From Saccharospirillum sp. (lineage in GTDB: Bacteria; Pseudomonadota; Gammaproteobacteria; Pseudomonadales; Natronospirillaceae), in the NCBI GenBank assembly GCA_018402545.1, contig JAGYIL010000001.1:2604001-2668000 (forward strand): a stretch of DNA of 64,000 nt. The letters are read 5' to 3'. Position 1 is the stretch's first letter, and each line of letters opens with the position of its first letter. The translations under genes and the position numbers were made by a program. The notes under the pieces were generated by a model. The model saw nothing but the letters and a program-made list of their open reading frames with translations, was not told where the DNA came from and searched no databases. Positions 47,221-57,272 of this stretch are shown in pieces.

Positions 47221-48993
47221 TCAGGACTCCGCGACCGGCTTGCGCACACGAATGTTCAGTTCTTTAAGCTGCTCGTTGCTCACTTCGCCCGGTGCCCGGG
47301 TCAGCAAACAAGCGGCTGTCTGGGTCTTCGGAAAAGCGATGACTTCACGAATCGATTCAGCGCCGGTCATCAGCATCACCAGTCGGTCCAGACCGAAAGC
47401 CAGGCCACCATGCGGCGGCGCACCAAAGCGCAGGGCCGACAGCAGGAAGCCGAACTTCTCTTCCTGTTCTTCCGGGCTGATGCCGAGTACATCGAAGACC
47501 ACGTGCTGCATGGCTTCGTCGTGAATACGGATCGAACCGCCACCGAGTTCGGTGCCATTGAGCACCATATCGTAGGCTCGGGACAGCGCTTCAGCCGGGT
47601 TGGCCTTCAGCTCTTCCGCCGAACAGGAAGGTGATGTAAACGGATGGTGCAGCGCCGCCAGGCGGCCTTCACCGGTCACTTCAAACATGGGGAAGTCAAC
47701 GACCCAGAGGGGCGCCCAATCCGCCGTGTACAGGTTCAGGTCTTCACCCAGCTTGCAGCGCAGCGCGCCCAGAGCATCGTTCACCACACCGGCTTTGTCG
47801 GCGCCGAAGAAAATGATGTCGCCGTTTTGCGCATCGAGGCGACTCATCAGCTCCTTAAGAATCGGCTCGGGAATGAACTTGACGATGGGCGACTGCAGGC
47901 CGTCTGGCAACTGAGTCACGTCGTTTACCTTGATCCATGCCAGGCCACGAGCACCGTAAATACTGACAAACTTGGTGTAATCGTCGATTTGCTTGCGGGT
48001 CAGCTCGGCGCCCCCGGTCACCTTCAAGGCAGCAACGCGCCCTTTGGGGTCATTGGCCGGGCCGGAGAATACCTTGAAATCAACCTCGCTCATCAGATCG
48101 CTGACGGTTACCAGTTCCAGAGGGATTCGCAGGTCAGGCTTGTCGCTGCCATACCGCTCCATGGCTTCGGCGTACGGCATGCGCGGAAAATCGCCAAGAT
48201 CGACCTTCAGCACATCGCTGAACAAGCCGCGAATCATGTTCTCGGTGATGCCCATGATGGTTTGCTCATCGGCAAACGCCAGCTCCATATCGATCTGGGT
48301 GAATTCGGGCTGACGATCGGCCCGCAGGTCTTCGTCACGAAAGCACTTGGCGATCTGATAATAGCGATCAAAGCCGGAAATCATCAGCAGTTGCTTGAAC
48401 AACTGCGGGGATTGCGGCAACGCAAAGAATTCACCCGGGTGTGTGCGGCTTGGCACCAGGTAGTCGCGCGCGCCTTCGGGCGTCGCCCGCGTCAGAATTG
48501 GCGTTTCAATGTCCAGAAAGCCCTGGTCTTCCAGGTGCCGGCGGATGCTGGAGGTGATTTTGCTGCGCAGAATCAGCTTCTGTTGCATCTCTGGCCGGCG
48601 CAAATCCATAAAGCGGTAGCGCAGACGAACGTCCTCGCCCACATCCGAATATTCGTCGAGCGGGAACGGCGGCGTCTTGGCGACATTCAATACGGTAATC
48701 TCACGGCCAAGCAGTTCGATTTCGCCAGTGGCCATGTTCTTGTTGATGGTGCCTTCAGGGCGTGCCCGTACCAGACCGGTCACTTCAATGACGTATTCAC
48801 TGCGCACCCGGTCGGCGGTGTTGAAGCTGGCTTCGAGGTCAGGATCGAATACGACCTGCAGAATGCCCGCGCGATCACGCACATCCAGAAAAATCACGCC
48901 GCCGTGATCGCGACGACGGTGCACCCAGCCGCTGATGGTAACGGTTTGGTCGATTGAGGCGCTGTCCAGCCCCCCACAGTATTGGCTTCGCAT
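47221..48993 (-). CDS. aspS: Aspartyl-tRNA synthetase
   Basis: Class II aminoacyl-tRNA synthetase charging tRNA-Asp. 590 residues, identical in length to E. coli AspS. Domains: N-terminal OB-fold anticodon binding (1-110, [20 protein letters not shown]), catalytic core with [20 protein letters not shown], the bacterial GAD insertion (about 290-420), and motif 3 [13 protein letters not shown]. First gene of aspS-yebC-ruvC-TRIC-ruvA-ruvB. Confidence 0.98.
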   Translation of the reverse strand: MRSQYCGGLDSASIDQTVTISGWVHRRRDHGGVIFLDVRDRAGILQVVFDPDLEASFNTADRVRSEYVIEVTGLVRARPEGTINKNMATGEIELLGREITVLNVAKTPPFPLDEYSDVGEDVRLRYRFMDLRRPEMQQKLILRSKITSSIRRHLEDQGFLDIETPILTRATPEGARDYLVPSRTHPGEFFALPQSPQLFKQLLMISGFDRYYQIAKCFRDEDLRADRQPEFTQIDMELAFADEQTIMGITENMIRGLFSDVLKVDLGDFPRMPYAEAMERYGSDKPDLRIPLELVTVSDLMSEVDFKVFSGPANDPKGRVAALKVTGGAELTRKQIDDYTKFVSIYGARGLAWIKVNDVTQLPDGLQSPIVKFIPEPILKELMSRLDAQNGDIIFFGADKAGVVNDALGALRCKLGEDLNLYTADWAPLWVVDFPMFEVTGEGRLAALHHPFTSPSCSAEELKANPAEALSRAYDMVLNGTELGGGSIRIHDEAMQHVVFDVLGISPEEQEEKFGFLLSALRFGAPPHGGLAFGLDRLVMLMTGAESIREVIAFPKTQTAACLLTRAPGEVSNEQLKELNIRVRKPVAES

Positions 48994-49231
48994 AAGATAT
49001 CCTGATCTGGCGGTTCAAATTCGAAAAGGGCGGCATTATACCGATTGCGCACGGGATAGACTACCACGGGCACGCGTTGAATTAAGCGGCAAACATTCCG
49101 GCTGGACAGCTCGCCTTATTTTACCCAAGTTTCGGAGTTCGGAGCCGGTTGAGTGGCACTGGTTTGGCAAAGCGCCGTGCTTTTCGGCTAAACTCCGCCA
49201 GTGTGCAGCCACCCTCGAGCCAGGATTTACC

Positions 49232-49801
49232 GTGATACGACCAATAATGTTCACCCTTGCATGCCTGCTGTGGCTGGCACCGGTGCAAGCGGAGGAAAGC
49301 CCTGACCCGCAACTCCTGGCTTCCCTGGAAACGGCCCTGGCGCAGGACGGCTCGTTCGAGGACCGCTATGTCGGCCAGGTCTGGCTGGCCAGCATGTCGA
49401 CGCCCCTGGGTCGCTGGGTCAAACCGGCGGATGAACGCATTGACCTGCTCAGCCGCATCCATCGTGAGGCAACGGCAGCCGGGCTGGACCCCGGGCTGGT
49501 GCTGGCACTGATACAGGTGGAAAGTAATTTTGATCAGTACGCCATCTCATCGGCCGGCGCCCGCGGCATGATGCAGATTATGCCCTTCTGGACCCGGGAG
49601 ATCGGTCGGGAAGATGACAACCTCTTTGATCTGGACACCAACCTTCGCTACGGCTGTACCATTCTCGCGCACTATCTTGAAGTTGAAGATGGCAGCCTGA
49701 TTCGCGCCCTGGCGCGCTACAATGGCAGTCGTGGCCAGACCTGGTACCCGGAGAGAGTCTTGCGTTACTGGCACGAACGCTGGCGCTTTAACGCCGGTTA
49801 A
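49232..49801 (+). CDS. Lytic transglycosylase with SLT domain
   Basis: Cleaves peptidoglycan glycan strands, leaving 1,6-anhydro ends. The start is GTG 49232, behind CAGGA, giving 189 residues with a signal peptide (cut after PVQA, about residue 20). The SLT domain (about 75-185) has catalytic Glu97 in LALIQVESNFDQ, then SAGARGMMQIMPFW, YGCTILAHYL and RALARYNGS. It is a small single-domain enzyme, resembling MltC/EmtA-type or PA-type small transglycosylases. Its TAA shares bases with the stop of the convergent acylphosphatase gene. Confidence 0.92.
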   Translation: MIRPIMFTLACLLWLAPVQAEESPDPQLLASLETALAQDGSFEDRYVGQVWLASMSTPLGRWVKPADERIDLLSRIHREATAAGLDPGLVLALIQVESNFDQYAISSAGARGMMQIMPFWTREIGREDDNLFDLDTNLRYGCTILAHYLEVEDGSLIRALARYNGSRGQTWYPERVLRYWHERWRFNAG

Positions 49802-50070
49802 CCGAGCATAAACCCCTCAGGAGGCGGATCGCCCGGGTCTACCCGCTCTACATCGACACCCAATACCTGAGAGAAGCGCGGCCCTTCATGCAGCGCTTCC
49901 AGCATGGCGGCCAGCTGCGGCTCGTCTCCCATCATCATGACCTCCACACGGCCATCATCCAGATTAATGGCATAGCCCTGAATACCCAGATCACGGGCCT
50001 GGCGCCGGCAAAACATCCGGTAGCCAACGCCCTGAACCTTGCCGTATACCCAGGCTTTCATACACAACAT
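49798..50070 (-). CDS. acyP: Acylphosphatase
   Basis: Hydrolyses acylphosphates such as carbamoyl phosphate and 1,3-bisphosphoglycerate. 90 residues from ATG 50070 (MLCMKAW), favoured by GGGGTG seven bases upstream; ATG 50061 gives the commonest family start. Catalytic Arg in VQGVGYRMFCRR and Asn in GYAINLDDGRVEVMM, plus the alpha/beta sandwich end. The stop codon overlaps that of the convergent transglycosylase gene (shared TTAA). Confidence 0.92.
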   Translation of the reverse strand: MLCMKAWVYGKVQGVGYRMFCRRQARDLGIQGYAINLDDGRVEVMMMGDEPQLAAMLEALHEGPRFSQVLGVDVERVDPGDPPPEGFMLG

Positions 50071-50216
50071 AGCAATGCACCCCAGTGCCAATTCAATAAC
50101 AGTCCCACAGTCCGGGCGAAGTTTATCGGGTAAGGAGGCAATCTGTCTTCAGTTCACCGGCACTTTCATCCGCGGGCCGCGATAACCGCGAGTCAGAAAA
50201 TGAACAGTGCTCATAA

Positions 50217-50232
50217 TGTGACTTGCATCACA
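50217..50232. promoter_or_regulatory. CRP/Vfr-type binding site
   Basis: TGTGACTTGCATCACA, a perfect TGTGA-N6-TCACA palindrome, in the divergent region between the acylphosphatase gene and the PilZ-like gene, 120 bp upstream of the latter's start. Confidence 0.7.
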
Positions 50233-50351
50233 TTTCTGACAGAATGACGCCCGGGAATGTGAATTGGAACATTGATCATTCGCTGCACCGACTATGGTCA
50301 GTCTGGGAGATAGAGCCCAACGGGTACCAACCGACCAGAGGGAGAGTGTAA

Positions 50352-51815
50352 ATGAGTTTCGCGGCCTTGCACCTTACGCTGCCAAATCAGGCATTGCACC
50401 TAAGCCAGGATACTCTGGCACTGTACCGTGATGTTCTGGTTAACCAGGTCATGGAAGCTGAACACATTGGCGCCCGACTGGAAAAGATTGCCTCTTATCT
50501 GCACAACCTGAACCGGGTCCCGCTGCAGGGCGAAATACGCCAGGAACTGACCGAGAACCTGATTCAGCATTACCTCATCTATATGCAACAAGCGCCGGTC
50601 ATGGCCGACCGGGGGCTTTCAATAACGTTGCTGTCGGAATGCAACCGTGAACTGTCGTATGCGACCAAGCTGTTGCTGCGTGACTGTACGCCACGCTCCA
50701 AAGAAGAGTGGGCCCGCTTTGTATATTGGGCCATATCGGCCCTGTCGATCCATCTGAATGATTTTTCATCCCAGTACCGCAGCCAGCCCGGCGCGCTCTG
50801 GGGGGAAATGCACCGGCTGTTTCAATTCGCCAGCCAGCGAAGACTGACTGATTTTCAGGCACTGGCACCCGACCGGGGCGATATAGAAACGCGCTACAAG
50901 CATGCGCTGCTGTTGTCAGCCAGTCAGACTGAACACCTTAGCCATACCGAGCGCATGATTCTGGATGTTTACCTTGGCCACTGGGCTTTCCGTGCCCGGC
51001 TCAGTCATCAGGAGCGGCGAGACTTCAATACACGCTACTTCTATATAGATACCGAAGCCAACCGGGGCATACAAACCGCCCGGCAAATCCAGGGAGCCGG
51101 GAACGACGAGTCCATTCTGGTGCTCAACCCCTTGCCGGTTATCGAACAGGCACGCCAGCATATGAAACACCAGCGCCAGGGTCTGTCTCCTGAGAAACTG
51201 GGGCTGCCTGCCGACATTGACAGCATTGACCTGTTCATGACGCTGAAGAAAGCCATTTCCGCCTGGAAGCAGGTAGGCTCGCGCCGTTTCGAACGGGACT
51301 TGCTTGAACAGCAAACCCAGGCCGCTATTGGCCTGCATTCGGTGCATCAGTACTTGCGGGTTAACGGCACCCGGGAAGAGCAACTGGCCAGTGTCACCAC
51401 TCTCAATACCAGCAAACAAGGGGCCTGCATTCGACTCAGGGACGATACCGTCTCACTGAACGTTGGCGACGTACTGATGCATCGCGATCAGGACGACGAC
51501 CCCGACAGTGAAGGTCGGCTCGGCATCGTTCGCTGGATGCACCGCGACAGCCGGGGACGAATTTGCGGCCTTGAGTATCTGACCGGCAATCTGCAGCCGG
51601 TAGCGGTGCGCATAAAAGACCGCTTGTCTGAAGCCTTGCTGATCAGCACTCAGGGCAACGACTCACTCATCACCCACAAGGGTTACTGCACCAGCAACAG
51701 CTCAATTCGTCTGAAAAACTTCCGCCATGGTTTGGCGCTGGAAGCGAGGGCACAGTCTCTGCTGCAACGTGGTGAAACCACCGATCAGATCAGATTGAAG
51801 CGCAGTGCCGTCTAA
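50352..51815 (+). CDS. PilZ-like C-terminal domain protein, function unknown
   Basis: 487 residues. The first 360 residues are helical and unrecognised (for example YRDVLVNQVMEAEHIGARLE). The last 120 contain a PilZ-like beta-barrel: TTLNTSKQGACIRLRDD keeps the N-x-S-x-x-G motif, followed by VGDVLMHRD, GRLGIVRWMHRDSRG and GLEYLTG. The Arg motif (RxxxR) that precedes it in c-di-GMP-binding PilZ domains is not clear, so ligand binding is doubtful. The Shine-Dalgarno GAGGGAGAG precedes the ATG. A perfect CRP/Vfr-type site lies upstream. It is monocistronic, before the cbb3 operon. Confidence 0.75.
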   Translation: MSFAALHLTLPNQALHLSQDTLALYRDVLVNQVMEAEHIGARLEKIASYLHNLNRVPLQGEIRQELTENLIQHYLIYMQQAPVMADRGLSITLLSECNRELSYATKLLLRDCTPRSKEEWARFVYWAISALSIHLNDFSSQYRSQPGALWGEMHRLFQFASQRRLTDFQALAPDRGDIETRYKHALLLSASQTEHLSHTERMILDVYLGHWAFRARLSHQERRDFNTRYFYIDTEANRGIQTARQIQGAGNDESILVLNPLPVIEQARQHMKHQRQGLSPEKLGLPADIDSIDLFMTLKKAISAWKQVGSRRFERDLLEQQTQAAIGLHSVHQYLRVNGTREEQLASVTTLNTSKQGACIRLRDDTVSLNVGDVLMHRDQDDDPDSEGRLGIVRWMHRDSRGRICGLEYLTGNLQPVAVRIKDRLSEALLISTQGNDSLITHKGYCTSNSSIRLKNFRHGLALEARAQSLLQRGETTDQIRLKRSAV

Positions 51816-51945
51816 CCAGTGAAGGTAAAACTTCCGCCGGTCCGGTCAGATTCTGTACAGGATTCAAGCAGGACCGGCACAGTGTTCTACACTCTCGGGA
51901 AAGAATCGCAATAAATCGACAAAACAATAACTTATGGCGATGTTA

Positions 51946-51988
51946 TTGACCTGTGTCATTTGCAAATGGCATATCGACTCAGCATACT
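51946..51988 (+). promoter_or_regulatory. Anr/Fnr-activated promoter of ccoNOQP
   Basis: TTGACCTGTGTCAT (51946-51959), an Fnr-type TTGA-N6-TCAA site with one mismatch, centred about 42 bp before the transcription start predicted from the CATACT -10 hexamer (51983-51988). This is the class II activation geometry. The -35 region has no good sigma-70 match, as expected for an activator-dependent promoter. Confidence 0.7.
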
Positions 51989-52038
51989 TTCGCCGCCTAA
52001 TCCTTTTAACCCTTACACACCCTATCGGAAGCTGATCC

Positions 52039-53478
52039 ATGAGCAACTCTACTACCGTGCCTGAGGAGCAGACGACGTACAATTATACGGTTGTGCGTCA
52101 ATTCTCCATCATGACTGTTGTCTGGGGGATTGTCGGTATGCTGGTTGGCGTCATCATCGCCGCCCAGATGGCATTCCCGGAATTGAACTTCGGCCCCTAT
52201 TTTCATTTTGGCCGATTGCGTCCACTGCACACCAACGCCGTTATTTTTGCCTTCGGTGGCTCTGCACTTTTTGCGACCTCCTACTACGTTGTTCAGCGCA
52301 CTACTCAAGCTCGTTTGGCTTTCGAAGGCTTGGTTAAGTTTACCTTCTGGGGATGGCAGGCTGTGATTCTCGCAGCGGTGGTAACCTTGCCACTGGGCTT
52401 AACCTCGTCAAAAGAATACGCCGAGCTGGAATGGCCTATCGACATTCTGATCGCGCTGGTCTGGTTGTCCTATCTGGCCGTCTTTGTCGGCACCATCAGC
52501 CGTCGCAAGATGCCACACATCTACGTCGGCAACTGGTTTTACCTGGCGTTCATTGTCACCGTCGCGGTGTTGCACGTCGTGAACAGCGCCGCCATCCCGG
52601 TGTCCCTGTTCAAATCCTACTCGGCCTATGCCGGCACCATGGATGCGATGGTTCAGTGGTGGTACGGCCACAACGCGGTTGGCTTCTTCCTGACAGCCGG
52701 TTTCCTTGGCATGATGTACTACTATGTGCCCAAGCAAGCTGAACGACCCATCTACTCCTACCGTTTGTCGATTGTTCACTTCTGGGCGCTTATCTCCGTC
52801 TATATGTGGGCCGGTGGGCACCACCTGCACTACTCATCGTTGCCAGACTGGGCGCAAAACCTCGGCATGGTTATGTCTCTGATTTTGCTGGCACCCAGTT
52901 GGGGCGGCATGATCAACGGCATGATGACCATGAGCGGTGCCTGGCACAAGCTGCGCACCGACCCAATTCTGCGGTTCCTGGTGGTGTCTCTGTCATTCTA
53001 CGGCATGGCGACCTTTGAAGGCCCGATGATGGCCATCAAGACAGTGAATGCGCTGTCGCACAACACCGACTGGACCATTGGTCACGTGCATTCCGGTGCA
53101 CTCGGCTGGGTAGCAATGATCTCGATCGGCGCAATGTATCACACCTTTCCGCGGCTCTATGGCCAGACGCAGATGTACAGCATCCCCCTTATTAATGCTC
53201 ACTTCTGGCTGGCGACCATTGGTACCGTTCTGTACATCGCTGCCATGTGGGTCAACGGCATTGCCCAGGGCCTGATGTGGCGCGCAGTCAATACAGACGG
53301 CACACTGATGTACAGCTTCGTACAAGGCGTTGAAGTTAGCTGGCCAGGGTATGTCGTACGCATGATCGGCGGCATCGTGTTTCTCTCTGGCATGTTCCTG
53401 ATGGCTTACAACGTCTGGATGACCATCCGGAGCGAACAAAAAACCAGTGTGGCTGACACAGCCGCACAGCCCGCTTAA
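52039..53478 (+). CDS. ccoN: cbb3-type cytochrome c oxidase subunit I
   Basis: The catalytic heme-copper subunit of the high-affinity oxidase. 479 residues with twelve transmembrane helices. The heme ligand His is in [11 protein letters not shown], CuB ligands in [13 protein letters not shown] and GGHHLHYSS, and the heme-binding pair in [17 protein letters not shown] contains the tyrosine that is crosslinked in cbb3 enzymes. First gene of ccoNOQP, with an Fnr-type promoter upstream. Confidence 0.98.
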   Translation: MSNSTTVPEEQTTYNYTVVRQFSIMTVVWGIVGMLVGVIIAAQMAFPELNFGPYFHFGRLRPLHTNAVIFAFGGSALFATSYYVVQRTTQARLAFEGLVKFTFWGWQAVILAAVVTLPLGLTSSKEYAELEWPIDILIALVWLSYLAVFVGTISRRKMPHIYVGNWFYLAFIVTVAVLHVVNSAAIPVSLFKSYSAYAGTMDAMVQWWYGHNAVGFFLTAGFLGMMYYYVPKQAERPIYSYRLSIVHFWALISVYMWAGGHHLHYSSLPDWAQNLGMVMSLILLAPSWGGMINGMMTMSGAWHKLRTDPILRFLVVSLSFYGMATFEGPMMAIKTVNALSHNTDWTIGHVHSGALGWVAMISIGAMYHTFPRLYGQTQMYSIPLINAHFWLATIGTVLYIAAMWVNGIAQGLMWRAVNTDGTLMYSFVQGVEVSWPGYVVRMIGGIVFLSGMFLMAYNVWMTIRSEQKTSVADTAAQPA

Positions 53479-53495
53479 CGGTTAGGACGGATACA

Positions 53496-54101
53496 ATGCA
53501 ACACGAAACGGTTGAAAAGAACGTCGGCCTGATGGTCGCGCTGGTGTTGGTAGCCATCAGCTTCGGCGGTCTGGTCGAGATTGTTCCCCTGTTCGCACAG
53601 GACGAAGTGACCGAGCCCATCGAAGGCCTCGAACCCCACAGCGCCCTGGTACTGGAAGGCCGGGATATCTACATTCGCGAAGGCTGCCACGTGTGCCACA
53701 CCCAGATGGTACGGCCATTGCGCGCTGAAGTTGAACGCTACGGCCCTTACTCCCAGGCTGGCGAAGATGTCTACGAACATCCCTTCCTATGGGGTTCAAA
53801 GCGCACCGGGCCTGACCTGGCCCGCGTTGGTCAGCGCTACAGTGACGAGTGGCAGAAAGCGCATCTGTACGATCCGCGCTCGGTCGTTCCCGAGTCCAAT
53901 ATGCCCGCCTTTCCCTGGTTGTTCGAATGGACGGTCGATGGCTCCAAAACCGGTGCAAAAATGGCCGCGCTGCGTCGCGTCGGTGTGCCCTATACCGATG
54001 AGCAGATTGCCAATGCTGAAAGTGAAGTCGACGGAGTCACTGAGATCGATGCATTGGTGGCCTACCTGCAACAGCTCGGCACCCTAGTGACAGGCCGCTA
54101 A
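53496..54101 (+). CDS. ccoO: cbb3-type cytochrome c oxidase subunit II
   Basis: A membrane-anchored monoheme cytochrome c. 201 residues: an N-terminal helix (about 8-30, [21 protein letters not shown]), heme site CHVCH in [14 protein letters not shown], and axial Met in [10 protein letters not shown]. 17 bp after ccoN. Confidence 0.97.
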   Translation: MQHETVEKNVGLMVALVLVAISFGGLVEIVPLFAQDEVTEPIEGLEPHSALVLEGRDIYIREGCHVCHTQMVRPLRAEVERYGPYSQAGEDVYEHPFLWGSKRTGPDLARVGQRYSDEWQKAHLYDPRSVVPESNMPAFPWLFEWTVDGSKTGAKMAALRRVGVPYTDEQIANAESEVDGVTEIDALVAYLQQLGTLVTGR

Positions 54102-54105
54102 CCCT

Positions 54106-54285
54106 ATGGATATCAACGATTTCAGAGGTCTGGCCACCATCTTCACCATGATCGCGTTCTTTGGCATTGTGATTTGGGCCTACAGCAGCAAACGCAAAAA
54201 GAAGTTCGACGAAGCGGCCAACCTGCCGTTCGAAGACGAAGCGCTGCATGAAAAGACACAAGCCAGGACAGGAGACGACAAATAA
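54106..54285 (+). CDS. ccoQ: cbb3-type cytochrome c oxidase subunit CcoQ
   Basis: A small stabilising subunit. 59 residues starting MDINDFRGLATIFTMIAFFG, one transmembrane helix (about 8-26) and a charged tail (SSKRKKKFDEAANLPFEDEA). The ATG lies four bases after the ccoO stop, and its TAA overlaps the ATG of ccoP by one base. Length and position are typical of CcoQ. Confidence 0.92.
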   Translation: MDINDFRGLATIFTMIAFFGIVIWAYSSKRKKKFDEAANLPFEDEALHEKTQARTGDDK

Positions 54286-55184
54286 TGAGTAGTTTCTGGA
54301 GTGCTTACATCTTTATCCTGACGGGTATTTCGATCGTCGGGCTGGCTATTCTGATTACCCTGACCCGGCGCATGAAAGATCCGGGTGGCGAAGGGGCGTC
54401 AACCACTGGCCACAGCTTCGATGGCATCGAGGAGTTCAACAACCCCCTGCCCAAATGGTGGCTGAACCTGTTCTGGATAACCATCGTGTTTGCTGTGGGT
54501 TATCTGATTGCTTACCCGCTGGGCAACTGGGACGGGTTGTTGAACTGGACTTCGCAGAAGGAACTCACAGACGCCCAGATCGCCCACGATCGCCGATACG
54601 GCGAGATTTATGAACGCCTGGCGAACATTCCTGTGGAAGAATTGCCAGATAATGCCCAGGCCATGCGTATCGGTCAGCGTCTGTTTGAAGACAATTGCGC
54701 GCTGTGCCACGGACAGGCGGGCCAGGGTGGCTATGGCTTTCCCAACCTGACCGATGATGATTGGCTGTACGGTGGCAGCGGTGATGCCATAAAAGCCAGC
54801 CTGGTCAATGGCCGTCGCGGACAGATGCCCGCGTGGGGCGATGCGCTGGGTGCCCAGGGCGTGCGTGCCGTCACTGAGTATGTCGTGCAATTGTCTAACC
54901 ACGATGACGTCAACGCGACGCTCGCCCGTCAGGGAGAAGCACTGTACAACGCTTCCTGCGTGGCCTGCCATGCCGAAGACGGCACCGGTAACCAGGCGCT
55001 TGGCGCCCCCAACCTGACGAATGACATATGGCTATACCAGATTCCCGGCGAATCGGTGAGGGATTCAGTACAATACACCCTTAACAATGGCCGGGCAGGT
55101 AACATGCCTGCCTGGGAAAACATTCTGGGTGAAGAGCGCGTACACATACTATCTGGCTATGTCTACAACATGGGCAATCAGTAA
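54285..55184 (+). CDS. ccoP: cbb3-type cytochrome c oxidase subunit III
   Basis: A membrane-bound diheme cytochrome c. 299 residues, two N-terminal helices (about 7-28 and 60-82), heme sites NCALCHGQAG and SCVACHAEDG, with axial Met residues in RRGQMPAWGD and RAGNMPAWEN. It overlaps the ccoQ stop and is the last structural gene before a GC-rich hairpin. Confidence 0.98.
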   Translation: MSSFWSAYIFILTGISIVGLAILITLTRRMKDPGGEGASTTGHSFDGIEEFNNPLPKWWLNLFWITIVFAVGYLIAYPLGNWDGLLNWTSQKELTDAQIAHDRRYGEIYERLANIPVEELPDNAQAMRIGQRLFEDNCALCHGQAGQGGYGFPNLTDDDWLYGGSGDAIKASLVNGRRGQMPAWGDALGAQGVRAVTEYVVQLSNHDDVNATLARQGEALYNASCVACHAEDGTGNQALGAPNLTNDIWLYQIPGESVRDSVQYTLNNGRAGNMPAWENILGEERVHILSGYVYNMGNQ

Positions 55185-55196
55185 GCACCAAACCCG

Positions 55197-55225
55197 GGGG
55201 GAGGGGCGTTAACTGCCCCCTCCCC
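55197..55225 (+). other. GC-rich hairpin between ccoP and ccoG
   Basis: Stem GGGGAGGGGC/GCCCCCTCCCC, ten or more pairs with a GTTAACT-type loop and no T-run. It may stabilise or process the ccoNOQP mRNA, or act as a weak Rho-assisted end, lowering expression of the maturation genes relative to the oxidase subunits. Confidence 0.5.
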
Positions 55226-55288
55226 TCTCCTTAATGGGTTTCGGAAACAGACAAGCGTGTTCCCCAAGCCTATTAGTAAGTTCGGACA

Positions 55289-56698
55289 ATGACCCAAAAA
55301 ATTGAAGTCAAAGACGTCACGGACAACACCGTTAAAACGGTCGACCTTTACCAGGAACGTGAAAAAATCTATGTACGCCGCATCAAGGGCTTCTATCGCT
55401 CACTGCGGGTCTATGGCGGTGCGTTATTGTTTGCTGCCTATTTTGGCACTCTCTGGTTCAACTGGAATGGCCGCCAGGCCGTTTGGTTTGACTTGCCAAG
55501 CCGGCAGTTCCACGTGTTCGGCATCACCTTCTGGCCGCAGGATTTCATGCTGCTGTCCTGGGCACTGATCATCTGTGCCTTTGCACTGTTCTTCATCACC
55601 GTATTTGCCGGTCGGGTCTGGTGTGGCTACACCTGCCCGCAGAGTGTCTGGACCTGGATCTTCATGTTCATTGAGGAGAAGACCGAGGGCAAGCGCAATG
55701 CTCGCATCAAGCTTGATGAACAACCCATGACGCTGCTTAAGTTTGGCCGCAAGTTTGCAAAGCATCTGCTATGGGTTTTGGTCGCACTGGCCACGGCAAT
55801 CACCTTTGTCGGCTACTTCACTCCGATTCGCCAACTTATACCGGATCTCTTTACCTTCAATACCAGTGCCTGGGCGGTGTTCTGGATCGCTTTTTTCACG
55901 CTGGCGACCTACGGCAACGCTGGCTGGTTGCGCGAGCAGGTGTGCATTTACATGTGCCCCTATGCCCGCTTCCAGGCCGTTATGTTCGATCAGGACACGC
56001 TGATCGTCAGCTACGATGAGAAACGCGGGGAACCCCGGGGTTCTCGCCGCCGGGGTATTGACCCGCAAGCGCTGAATCTGGGCGATTGCATCGATTGCGA
56101 TCTGTGTGTTCAGGTGTGCCCAACCGGTATCGACATTCGCGATGGCCTTCAGTACGAATGCATCAGTTGTGCGGCCTGTATTGACGCCTGCGACAGCGTC
56201 ATGGACAAAATGGGTTATGAACCGGGGTTGATTCGTTACACCACTGAACACGCTCTGGAAGGCAAACCATCGCATATTTTGCGCCCCCGGCTGATTGGCT
56301 ATGCGGCTGCGCTTACCATAATGGTGGTGTTGTTTGCCTGGGTAATTGCCACCCGGGTGCCACTGGAAATGTCCATCGAGCGCGGGCGCGGTGCCCTGCA
56401 CCGAATTACTCCCCAGGGCCAGATCGAAAACAGCTACAACATTCAACTGATGAACATGTCACAGGTCGATCGCAGCTATGCCCTCAGTGTGGCTGGTCTT
56501 GAGGGCGTTGAATTGATCGCGCCCCGGCAAATTGACATTCCTGCTGGCGGTGAAGTCGCGTTTACCGTTCGCCTGGTACTCCCCCCTGAAGACCTGACAT
56601 TGCCCAACAACGATGTGTTCTTTACTGCCACGGCACTGGATGATTCACAGGTCAGCACCGAAACCGAAAGTCGTTTCTTCGGCCCGGCTAATTTCTGA
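55289..56698 (+). CDS. ccoG: cbb3 oxidase assembly protein CcoG (FixG)
   Basis: A membrane Fe-S protein implicated in copper reduction for the cbb3 oxidase. 469 residues, about five transmembrane helices. Two 4Fe-4S motifs, CIDCDLCVQVCPTGID and CISCAACIDACD, are near residue 270. The conserved RVWCGYTCPQSVWTW is present, and a periplasmic Ig-like C-terminal domain (about 370-469) follows. The maturation operon ccoGHIS starts here. Confidence 0.95.
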   Translation: MTQKIEVKDVTDNTVKTVDLYQEREKIYVRRIKGFYRSLRVYGGALLFAAYFGTLWFNWNGRQAVWFDLPSRQFHVFGITFWPQDFMLLSWALIICAFALFFITVFAGRVWCGYTCPQSVWTWIFMFIEEKTEGKRNARIKLDEQPMTLLKFGRKFAKHLLWVLVALATAITFVGYFTPIRQLIPDLFTFNTSAWAVFWIAFFTLATYGNAGWLREQVCIYMCPYARFQAVMFDQDTLIVSYDEKRGEPRGSRRRGIDPQALNLGDCIDCDLCVQVCPTGIDIRDGLQYECISCAACIDACDSVMDKMGYEPGLIRYTTEHALEGKPSHILRPRLIGYAAALTIMVVLFAWVIATRVPLEMSIERGRGALHRITPQGQIENSYNIQLMNMSQVDRSYALSVAGLEGVELIAPRQIDIPAGGEVAFTVRLVLPPEDLTLPNNDVFFTATALDDSQVSTETESRFFGPANF

Positions 56699-56765
56699 TC
56701 CCCGATACTTCCCATTTCAAGCCTTGCAGCGGCGCGCAAACGTCGCCTATTTTTGGAGATAAAAC

Positions 56766-57272
56766 GTGACTCATACTGAGATAACACCCTGGTACCGGCA
56801 GTTGTGGCCGTGGCTGGTATTCAGCCCTTTAATATTCGTTGTGCCAGCCGGATTCTGGATGATTTACATTTCGGTTGTCACCAGTGATGGTTCCGTTCTC
56901 GACGATGTCTACAAAGACGGTCGTAGCTACATCGTCAGCACCGAAGCTGACGATCTGGCGATGGAACTGCAGCTGGGTGCCCAAATGCAGATGATCGGTG
57001 ACCGCGTCAGCGTTCGCCTGGAGGGGAACCTCGACGCGGCGCCGCAAGCGCTGACATTGCTGTTCGCTTTCGATGCGCATGCTCAGCGCGATGTCAAAGT
57101 AACACTAAGCCGGACACAGGATGGCCGATTCACCGGTCGATTGCCCGAGACCGTTGAAGGCGAACGCTCATTACTGTTGCAACCGTTGGACAGCGACACC
57201 AACTGGCGCTTACACGGCCGGGTGACCTTGCCCAGCAGCACCATCCAGACCTTGCTACCCAGGGTGCGATGA
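56766..57272 (+). CDS. ccoH: cbb3 oxidase assembly protein CcoH (FixH)
   Basis: A small membrane protein needed for assembly. 168 residues, one transmembrane helix (about 12-35, LWPWLVFSPLIFVVPAGFWM), the rest periplasmic with beta-strands as in the FixH family. GTG start at 56766, behind GGAG. It overlaps ccoI by four bases. Confidence 0.9.
   Translation: MTHTEITPWYRQLWPWLVFSPLIFVVPAGFWMIYISVVTSDGSVLDDVYKDGRSYIVSTEADDLAMELQLGAQMQMIGDRVSVRLEGNLDAAPQALTLLFAFDAHAQRDVKVTLSRTQDGRFTGRLPETVEGERSLLLQPLDSDTNWRLHGRVTLPSSTIQTLLPRVR

Noticed and set aside
47644-48957. A 437-residue plus-strand open frame opposite aspS
   Set aside because: It is the antisense of a perfectly conserved aspS; high G+C makes such long shadow frames common. 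No Shine-Dalgarno or recognisable protein features.
51837-51879. GCCGGTCC/GGACCGGC inverted repeat after the PilZ-like gene
   Set aside because: The loop is about 27 bases and there is no T-run, so I do not call a terminator.
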